A DNA stretch of 64,000 nucleotides from Botryosphaeria dothidea (lineage: Eukaryota > Ascomycota > Dothideomycetes > Botryosphaeriales > Botryosphaeriaceae): NCBI GenBank assembly GCA_011503125.2, contig WWBZ02000033.1, positions 2,728,001 through 2,792,000 on the forward strand, written 5' to 3'. Of this stretch, positions 56,789-64,000 are shown one piece after another. Positions within the stretch are counted from its first letter, which is position 1; the number at the start of each line of letters is the position of its first letter. The translations under genes and the position numbers were made by a program. The notes below the pieces were generated by a model. That model had not been told where the DNA came from. It ran no database searches and saw only the letters and a list, made by a program, of their open reading frames with translations.

Positions 56789-59045
56789 GGTGTCGGCGTC
56801 GGGTTGTGTTCTGGTCCACGTAGGGAGCCCGGACGGAGGGTCAAGACGATGGATGGATGGTCGGTATCAGGAGGCCAGCGAAGAGGGTGTTGCCTGCAGA
56901 AAAGAGGATGTCAAGGGGTGGGTGCGCATTGGTTGTCCGTTGACGCAGTGGATCGCCAACGCGCTGGTGAGGAGCGAAGGTGCGTGTGCGTGGTCGGCGG
57001 AGAGAACGAAAGCCTGCACCCTGATGGGGGTGAAAATTGGCCTGCGCAGCACCAAAAGAGGACAATGAGAACGCTGGGAAGGCAAGAGCGAAAAGAGTGA
57101 GGGTGTGTCGTATATTCACGCTCGAGTTCTGTCCGCCCTCCCAGTCCAACCTGTACGGCTTTCCCGGCGAAAGTCACTGCAGCAATATGCGGCCTTACTT
57201 TGGGCTGGACTTCCGTGCTTTTTGGCCCCAAGAACGACGGCGGGTTGTTGTCTGGATCCAGGTACGCCCAGTGGGGGTGTGAACGCCGGTACGGTGCGTG
57301 TCGCGTGGGTGACCTGTTCCTTGATATTCCTCCCCGACGAGCAGGCCGCGGTGAAGTATCCCGTGAGGAGGCGGCGACGGTGAAGCCAGCAAAGAAAAAG
57401 GTCTCGAGAACGTCGAAGACAAGAGTGTATGTCTCACGCCGCGGTAAGGCTCAAGAGAGCGAGCGCGCAGAATCCTCGCGCAGAATCCTCGCGAAGAAGG
57501 GCTCTTTCTCGCGGCGCGTATATCACCAACTCAAAGCTTGCAGCGCACCTTTGGCTCCGGCCGCCATCGCAGGAACCTTGGATGAGGCTGACTTTTACAG
57601 TGGTCGACACCGGACCCTGAACCAGTTTTTGTGGAGGAAGAGGAAGATCAGGCAGCACGAATGTCAACATGTGCACGTCAACGTCTTTTTTCCCAGCACA
57701 CTGTGACTCTCCCGCGCACAAGACACGTCGAGTCTTGTGGTGTACACAGCCTGCAATCCCGGGCGCTCGGTTCTCTCCCGCGGGAGGGGGAAGAAGAGGA
57801 GCGGCCATTGTTGCCTGGCGCTATGCAGACACGTATCGAACAACGCGCCTTTTTAGGCGACAATGTTTGGGAACTGGCAGAAGGGCGGGCTTGGGATCTC
57901 TTTGCGTTTGTTCAGTGCCGTTCACGTTTGACATGGCTCGATGAGGAAGTTTCGTTGCCTTGAGGCCTTACAAGAATGAGTCAGACAGCCTTGCTGCATT
58001 TGATTTTCAACTCTCTCGTGATCTCGAGCAGAAGAGAGAAGATTCACACACTGGTCATTTGTCTCATGGTGAGATTCGATCCCCACTTCGTTGACAGTCC
58101 GAATAAAAAGTGCGTCGGGCGACCTCAAAGCTTCGTGCACCCGTCTCTTCTCCCTGCTGCCTCTGTCGCGGAGACGAAGAGCATACCCGTGCTCCAGCTT
58201 GCACTCCTGTCACATTCTATATTTGGCATTTGATGTGCCTTTACATTTCTTGCTCAATGCAAAGCTGATGTTGAAATGCTGGAGCTTGTAAATCGTTGTT
58301 CTCAGCGCCGGATTGCATCCATTGTCTCCGCATTTGCCCTACCCGGCGCATCGTTGAAGAGAGCTTTTGCTTACGATATGTTCTTGTCGATGCCCATGGA
58401 TTACTTCATGCTCCCATATGAAAAGATAGGACTACAGAAGGTAGCCTTTATGTGTTAAAAGTACACCCCGAGGGCGTCTTTGTCGTTGTTGATGTATATG
58501 TCTACCGACCAAAATTTTCTCCTTTCAGTACTTACCTCAAAGCATCGAGACATAGAGATTGATTCCCCCTTGGTATTACGCATGCCGATTATTCACTTCC
58601 TCAAGGGGCACTTTTCTCGGTCTAGCACACCAGCAGCGTGCAGATCTGGCAGTGTGACGCATGACGCTCGTTATTACATGTCAGACTCGCATGTTGCAAA
58701 CAAAAAGATAGCATCACACTTTTCTTCGCTTCATAAAACCTTAATTTTTTTTTCAATTCGTTGACTACGCCATTTAGGGTCACTACTGCAATCAATCCAC
58801 GCCTGTCAACCTTCGTAAGCAATGCTTTGCCATCAGTGCAATAGTAGTACATAGGAGCCGCATCATCAACCTCCTTCGTCAAATTCCGTCCTGCATTAAG
58901 GATTTTTCACTATGCTTGTGTCCATCATAAAGCTCGTATCGCGTGAAACCCACGAAAACTTGGACCATCCAAGCCAGCCAGTCATTGGGTGGAGACCGTG
59001 ATCATGTTCGTGCGCATTCGTTCGATAAGAAATAGAGAAGGGGCT
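56789..59045. other. Intergenic spacer, 2.3 kb
   Basis: Promoter of the 55.5 kb gene and the 3' region of the Ish1 gene. It has a 13-bp exact tandem duplication (CGCGCAGAATCCT) near 57468-57493. Short frames on both strands lack motifs. Confidence 0.5.
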
Positions 59046-60434
59046 TTACAACTCCTCCTTGACCTTATCCTTGGCCTGCTGTGCGGCCTCAGAGGCTCTG
59101 TGCTTGGCAGCCGACGCGCTCTCGTTGGCAGCGTCAGTGGCGGCAGAGCCAGACTTCTTTGCGTCTTTGGATGCCTGCGAGGCAACGCTGCTGGCGCTGG
59201 AGGAAGCGACTGCGGCGGCACTGGATCCACTGGCGGAAGCATCTGAAGCGGCAAGGCCAAGCTTGGACTTGATCCAGTCGATGTAGTAGCCGGCGGCACC
59301 GTAAGCCTGGTCCGCCTTCAGAGAAGCATCATCGGTAGCCTTGGCATACTGGTTGCCTGCCTTGGAGGTGGCAGCACCGTAGACGCTGGTGACAGAGTGC
59401 TCGGCGTTGTCACCGGTAAGCTTCGCGCGATGCTTGCGAGCAAGGGCGGTTAGCTCGTTGCGCTTGGAACCCTGCGGCACTTTGACGCCGTTCTTGTCGA
59501 GCCACTCCTTGATTTGGCTGTCCGACCAAGCGTCGAGAAGAGTATCAGTAAGGCTCTGCTGGGCAGAAGCAGCGGAGGCTGAGGCAGACGACTGAGCGGC
59601 CTTCATAGCATCCGAAGCGAGGCGAGAGTTGCGGCGCACAGAGGCAATCAACTTGTCACGGGTGCTGGGCTGGGGAGCAGGATAGCCACGCTCGTCCAGC
59701 CAGGCCTTGAGCTCAGACTCAGACCAAGACTCGTAGAGCCAGTCGCCGGGGTATGACGCAGTCTCGCCGACCTTGGTTGCGGCGGTCTGGTAATTCTCGC
59801 GGGCAGACTTGAGAAGAGTATCACGAGTACGGGGCTGGGGGCTCGGGATTCCATGACGGTCGAGGAAGGCCTTGAGCTGGGAGTCGGTCCAACTGCGAAA
59901 TCTGTTAGGACGACACGCGTAGCTGAATGGGTATTGCGCGACTTACGTGTCGAAAATCCAGTCCTTGACGCTGTTGTAGGCATTGTTGGCCTGGTCCTCA
60001 GTCTCATGCCAATAGGCCTTGACGGAAGCCAGCAGGCTGTCCTTGTTTTGCTCGGTGCCCTTCTTCACCTCATGGCCTTTGGAGCCTAGGTAGGACTGCA
60101 GCTGCTGAGTGTCCCAGCTGTTGTAGGGCTGACCAACCTTGGAGTTCCAGTTGTCCTTGACAAGGTTCTCCAGGTCCTTGCGGTCTGCGGGAGTAGGATA
60201 GGGGATGTCATGATCCGAGAGCCAGCGCTCAAGCTCCGTCTCGTGCCACTTATTGTAGACTGTTGAGAAGAACGGTCAGCAGAATCGAGGGAAAACAGCC
60301 TGCACAGGTCGTGGGACGCTCGAAAACAGGTGAAGGGGCTGTGATGACGTACCTGCCTTGCCAAACCAGGTGCTGGCGACAGCAGCGTCGGCGGCCAAGG
60401 CCACGACGAGGACGGAAACAAAGTTGAACCTCAT
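59046..60434 (-). CDS. Ish1/Msc1-repeat stress protein
   Basis: Exons 60434-60353, 60259-59947 and 59892-59046 (introns 93 and 54 nt), 413 residues. A signal-peptide-like start (MRFNFVSVLVVALAADAAVA) is followed by five W-x6-L-type helical units: YNKWHETELERWLSDHDIP, YNSWDTQQLQSYLG, FDTWTDSQLKAFLDRHGIP (spanning junction 2), YESWSESELKAWLDERGYP and LDAWSDSQIKEWLDKNGV. These are Ish1/Msc1 repeats, SAP-like helical pairs. The last ~110 residues are Ala/Ser/Lys-rich with coiled, LEA-like heptads (ASEAAQQAKDKVKEEL). S. pombe Ish1 sits at the nuclear envelope and is stress-responsive; yeast Msc1 affects meiotic recombination choice. A stress or envelope role is inferred. Confidence 0.88.
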
Positions 60435-61085
60435 GCTTTAGGCGGGCGATGGGTGATGAATAGGTCTAAAGCTGAGAGGTAGAGGATAGGGGGCTGTTCG
60501 ATGGCGACGGTTTTGTTGTTGGTCGGCGGGCAGAGGAACTTAAGCTGCTTTGTGGCAGCAGCTCAGCACAGCTAGCCCGCTGACGCAATGGTTACCCGCT
60601 GCCTGCTCCAAGCACCAAGCACCAAGCACAGACCGGCCGGGCAATCGCCGATCAATGCGCCACACCGGGGGGAGCTGCTGCCCCAGATTTTCTACTGCGC
60701 AAAGCAAGCTTCTGGTTGAATCTACCGAGTTTACACGCTGACATCACCACGTCACTCGCCCTTCGCGCCATGAAGCCACAATCACGCGCCTTGTTGCTTG
60801 TTTGCCCGTTACCGTGCGTGGCTTGAAACCACGTCCCCGCTTCAGTCGTGCATCTTGTTGTTTCAGGCGCGTGCACGCAATTGGCTCATGAATCATGCAT
60901 TGCAGTGAAAGATATCGCGGGGAAGTATAGTACAGGACGCCGTCATCACCCTCCACCCATCGTGAAAATTCCGCCAAGCCGTGCAACATTCGCCAACACG
61001 CCGATCGTCGTCATTTCAATTTCACCCCTACCAATCACTCCGCTAGAGGCCGAGGCACGGAGGCATTCAGCGCTTCAGCGAGCAG
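60435..61085. other. Promoter of the Ish1/Msc1 gene, 651 bp
   Basis: Between two leftward genes. A short repeat CCAAGCACCAAGCAC is seen near 60608-60628. No extra gene. Confidence 0.5.
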
Positions 61086-61658
61086 CTAACGGCCCTGGGT
61101 GCCTCCTTGACCTGCAACAAGTTGTCAGCATGTGCCATTGAGACTCATTACGCGCTTGACAAGCTTACCAGACCAGAATCCCGGCGATACCTTGTCCTTC
61201 TCCGCGTCTTCATTGCTGATCTTTGTCTCTGCCCTCTCAGCACGGTTCTCCATCTCTTGGTTGTGCTGCCGAACCTCCGGGCTCTCTTCCGATGGCGGGT
61301 TCTCGTTGAGAATCTTAGGCTGCGCTCCTTTGACTGACTGGCTGTTCTTCTTCTGCTGCTGCTGCGACTTCGAAGAGGATGAGGCCGACTTCTCTTCGCC
61401 ACCCGGGTTCTGGCTCTTGGGCGCCGTACCATCGGTGCCCTTACCAACGTCCGGAGCAGGAGGACCAGGATGCTCGAGATCTCTGCTCTTGGCCGGCGGC
61501 TGCTTCTGAGGATTCTCACCGACGGGATCGCCTTTTCCATCGCCGTAGCCAGAGTGTGCGAACCGCTTGTAGGTTGTGGCAATTGGCAAAGCGGGCCGGG
61601 CAATTGCTGGCCGCAGCAGGGTTGCCGTGCGAAGAGATGAGGGTCTGAGGAAGGTCAT
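61086..61658 (-). CDS. Small mitochondrial-type protein, unknown
   Basis: Exons 61658-61169 and 61111-61086 with a 57-nt intron (GTAAGC...TTGCAG) give 171 residues. The start MTFLRPSSLRTATLLRPAIA is rich in Arg and Ser without acids, as in a mitochondrial presequence, and is followed by YKRFAHSGYGDGKGDP. The body is hydrophilic and low in complexity (Gln/Lys/Ser runs; EMENRAERAETKISNEDAEK). The tiny final exon supplies the end FWSGQGGTQGR, which replaces the read-through tail and looks like a conserved Gly-rich C terminus. I chose ATG 61658 over an in-frame start at 61847 because only the former begins a presequence. Matrix location is inferred; function unknown. Confidence 0.72.
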
Positions 61659-62220
61659 ACTTGATGCAGTTTGCACTGTTGATGGTGAAGGCAAACAAAT
61701 CAAGGGGTCCGAGAAGTTTTGTAGCTTGCGGCTTTGCGCTAGTGTAGCTTCCTGAAACTGGCTGCACGGAAGAGTGGTGAGCTGCATCCAACGCCTGGTG
61801 ACGTCATTTCGTCGACATTGGAGATCTGCGCAGGAGCACCTCATCACTACGCGTTCCGCAACCTGCGTGGCGAGTTGAAGAATTCGCCCGGTCGTGTTCT
61901 TTCACATGCAGAACATTCACATCCGGACCACTGCTTCAACTCCCCACGGAAGTGTGATCACGTAGCGCACAGAAAATGGCCATGCTGCTGAAGTCTTGTT
62001 CATGATTTGATGACAATAATATATACACTAATTCCCTGGCGGCGAACCAACTCAACCCACACAGAGGAGTCCAAGTTCAAGCCCAAAGGGCAACGAGTGA
62101 ACGCTTTGTCGCCTGACGGTGAACCAACTCAACCCCGAAGGAAAGTCAAAGTTCGAGCCCAGAGGGCGACAAAAGCAACAAAAAACAACAAACCACACCC
62201 AAACGCCGAAGAACACCTTG
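61659..62220. other. Spacer with a tandem direct repeat, 562 bp
   Basis: Between two leftward genes. It holds the imperfect repeat at 62035-62170 and an A-rich stretch (62170-62210). No gene called. Confidence 0.5.
62035..62170. repeat. Imperfect tandem direct repeat, ~77-bp period
   Basis: Two copies share GAACCAACTCAACCC (62044 and 62121) and the later AAGTTC-AGCCCA-AGGGC blocks, with substitutions and a 1-6 bp indel between. Both lie just downstream of the 62221 gene stop codon. Confidence 0.8.
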
Positions 62221-64000
62221 CTAACCAGTCATGATCGTTTTTGTCGCCTCATAGGCGACATTTTGTTGAAAGAAAGTCAGCATCCAGTTGACAGGGGGTA
62301 TCATAAAAAGAAACGAAAGAATTGCAAATGGGTATCTTGGTCTATCCGGAAAAACTCCATAGCCGGTCATCGTGTCGGAATAAGCGGTCGTCTCAAACCA
62401 CTTGGATATCATAACCTCAAGGAAATACCAAAACGCCAACAGAAAAAAGACAAGGCCGAACCAGGTGATAACTGTCCGTTCGTCCTCGTCGGTGGAAAAG
62501 AACAAGCGCTTGATGCCAGTCAAAATCATGCCGATTGGTGATTGGTTGGCGTGGCCACAGTGTTGACACGGTGTGCATTGCGTGGATCCTGCAAGGTCCA
62601 CAGAGCTGACAAGCTGCTTGGCGTTGTTGTATGCATCTTTGATGCTTCGACTAGCTGCATGCAGGCGGGTGCTCATGCTTCGAAGTTGGTTGATTTCTTG
62701 TTGCCTGTCTTCATTCGGGCCTTGAGACCTCGATTGTTGTTCTTGGGATTTGTTGCGCTGCGCTTGCTTGTTCAATAGTATGCTGAGCGCACGCAGAGTA
62801 TCTCCCATCTCGTTGGGGGTCCCATCTTTGAAGGGTGGTGTAGGTGGAGAGTTATTTTCGCGGAGCAACCTGGTCCGTATCCTTTTGGCTTGCTCGTTAA
62901 TAAACTTCGTCCTGGGGTCCTCGTCCAATGATTTCATGAGCTGTTCGTACCTTTCGGCGGTCGCGGGATCGTTCCTCGAGTATGTTACTGAGATAGGATA
63001 CCCGGACCCTTGTGGAGTTGTAGAATCGAGCAACGCCCTCTCCATGGGAGAAGGGGTGTGCACTGGCGTCGAAGCCAGAGGAGGTTCAGGGCTGTTGGTA
63101 AGATCCCAATTGAATTCCTCATTGGGAGGCGTAGATGGCTGCGCTTGCTCAAGAGCTGGCTTTTCATCAAGTAGTCCCCGCTCTTTGAGTAGTCTTGTTC
63201 GCTCAGCGACATCCGCTGCAAACGTCGGGGCTGGTTGAGGTCCAAAGAGTTCGATCTCTTCCGCGGAAGGCGTCAATCCTTCGCGAATTTTGAGCCATTC
63301 ACGGTCACGTGCAGTGAGTGGTCTGAGGTCTGGCTCAATGGGAGGAGTAGGTTGCTGAGCGCGCGAAGGCGGCCTGTGCTCTTTCTGAGCGAAAGGCGGT
63401 CCGAGCTCTTGCTGGGTAGGGTGGGATGGCCTTCGTCCTTGCCGAGTTGGTGAGGACGGCTCGTAGGTTTGTGAGGTCGGCAAGAGTGGCTGGGCATCTG
63501 TCGAAAGTGGTTCGGGCTCTTGCACAGCCAATGCGGGGTTGTTGTCTTTGCGAGGTCTGAGATCTTCGGGCGGGACCACCCATACCGTTTCGGGATAGAA
63601 TTCAGGATCGCGATAGAGCTCCCACCATGGGCGAGGCTTAAGCTTCTTCTTGAAGAGCGTGGTGCCGTCGAGGTCGTCGTACGGATCTTTGATACGTTCT
63701 GAACCGCTGCTGGAGGTGGAGCCAAAGCGACGTCCGAGGAGAGGATGGCCAGGTGGGAGAGGTGCAGAAAAGGCGTGTGGATTGCCGCGCTCATATTCGC
63801 GCCATCTTCGATCATCGTCGGTGGAGTAGGAGTAAGGGTAACGGCGACGGCGTGGTTGCCTGCTTTTGTCGTCTTCCATGATCATTTTTGTGCTGAAGTC
63901 ATCAGATCCAGCAAGAGACTCGATATCAGAGTCGTCTTGGTAATAGGCTCCATCGTCCTGGTAATAGGCTCCGCCGTCTTGAAGCTGATTGTGAACGGTC
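62221..64000 (-). CDS. Membrane-anchored protein, 5' partial
   Basis: The frame is open from the right edge to the stop at 62221 (592 residues visible); no ATG is forced, so the gene likely begins beyond the window. An acidic start contains a duplicated GAYYQDD unit. A charged basic region (KSRQPRRRRYPYSY) and a conserved-looking block PRPWWELYRDPEFYPETVWVV, read as two parts, follow. The middle is Pro/Gln/Ser-rich and disordered. Near the C terminus, a cysteine cluster CTPCQHCGH precedes two hydrophobic helices: WFGLVFFLLAFWYFLEVMI and YPFAILSFLFMIPPVNWMLTF. This suggests a tail-anchored or double-spanning membrane protein with a large cytosolic part. I recognise no family. Confidence 0.72.
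   Translation of the reverse strand, partial: TVHNQLQDGGAYYQDDGAYYQDDSDIESLAGSDDFSTKMIMEDDKSRQPRRRRYPYSYSTDDDRRWREYERGNPHAFSAPLPPGHPLLGRRFGSTSSSGSERIKDPYDDLDGTTLFKKKLKPRPWWELYRDPEFYPETVWVVPPEDLRPRKDNNPALAVQEPEPLSTDAQPLLPTSQTYEPSSPTRQGRRPSHPTQQELGPPFAQKEHRPPSRAQQPTPPIEPDLRPLTARDREWLKIREGLTPSAEEIELFGPQPAPTFAADVAERTRLLKERGLLDEKPALEQAQPSTPPNEEFNWDLTNSPEPPLASTPVHTPSPMERALLDSTTPQGSGYPISVTYSRNDPATAERYEQLMKSLDEDPRTKFINEQAKRIRTRLLRENNSPPTPPFKDGTPNEMGDTLRALSILLNKQAQRNKSQEQQSRSQGPNEDRQQEINQLRSMSTRLHAASRSIKDAYNNAKQLVSSVDLAGSTQCTPCQHCGHANQSPIGMILTGIKRLFFSTDEDERTVITWFGLVFFLLAFWYFLEVMISKWFETTAYSDTMTGYGVFPDRPRYPFAILSFLFMIPPVNWMLTFFQQNVAYEATKTIMTG
63921..63968. repeat. 24-bp coding tandem repeat
   Basis: Two near-identical 24-bp units (CTGGTAATAGGCTCC core) encode the duplicated GAYYQDD motif of the partial gene on the minus strand. 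Confidence 0.75.

Noticed and set aside
61659..61847. 63-residue N-terminal extension of the 61 kb protein
   Set aside because: The mitochondrial-type presequence begins at the ATG at 61658.
1..64000. Transposons, CRISPR arrays, biosynthetic cluster
   Set aside because: No transposase or reverse-transcriptase motif, regular spacer array, or PKS/NRPS/terpene core gene is present; the single MFS permease has no cluster partners.

Overview
The window is nuclear DNA of a filamentous ascomycete (Pezizomycotina; a Dothideomycete is possible but not provable from this sequence alone). The evidence is short GT-AG introns, mostly 47-80 nt with branch sites such as CTAAC or CTGAC, no operons, intergenic spacers from 150 bp to 2.7 kb, long disordered Ser/Pro/Gln-rich protein segments, and a typical set of fungal housekeeping genes. 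I assembled 27 protein-coding genes by joining exons at consensus splice sites. Almost every spliced model gives an integral codon count and restores a recognisable protein family across its junctions. I saw no rRNA, tRNA, transposon, CRISPR array or secondary-metabolite cluster.

Layout. 1-8.6 kb (+): a 5'-truncated BTB-like protein, an MFS monocarboxylate-type permease, and an unknown protein whose first coding exon is only 5 nt. 8.6-17.1 kb: a probable nuclear coiled-coil protein (-) divergent from a mitochondrial OXLD1-type protein (+), then DPM3 (-) divergent from an SmgGDS-like armadillo protein (+), then a secreted PAN/apple-like protein (-). 18.9-28.2 kb: VNX1 vacuolar cation/H+ exchanger (-) divergent from RPT6 proteasome ATPase (+), then an F-box protein (-). 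30.4-43.7 kb: a MAPK-type tyrosine phosphatase with a rhodanese domain (+), a BTB protein (+), an SFL1-like HSF-domain transcription factor (-), and a second F-box protein (+). 44.1-56.8 kb: HPT1 (+), a Cys-rich small protein (-), PDB1 (-), ERG6 (-), SLT11 (+), MZM1 (-), LNP1/lunapark (+) and an orphan protein (-). 59-64 kb (all -): an Ish1/Msc1 repeat protein, a small mitochondrial protein, and a membrane-anchored protein running off the right edge.

Functionally the genes are dispersed rather than clustered. Several concern mitochondria (OXLD1-like, PDB1, MZM1, the 61 kb protein) or the ER and membranes (DPM3, ERG6, lunapark). Others concern ubiquitin-proteasome turnover (RPT6, two F-box proteins), stress signalling (the PTP and the SFL1-like factor) and RNA splicing (SLT11). 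Five divergent pairs share compact to medium promoters: 10631-10978, 12454-12771, 22545-23201, 50356-51190 and 53026-53334. Two much larger divergent spacers (28214-30419, 40527-41670) are GC-rich and lie upstream of regulatory genes.

The window reads as ordinary core genome; I did not find a convincing new system. The best second looks are gene-structure oddities (a 5-nt start exon, a hidden remote start exon, tandem acceptors, frame-neutral introns), a diverged tandem repeat at 62 kb, and several lineage-type orphan proteins.
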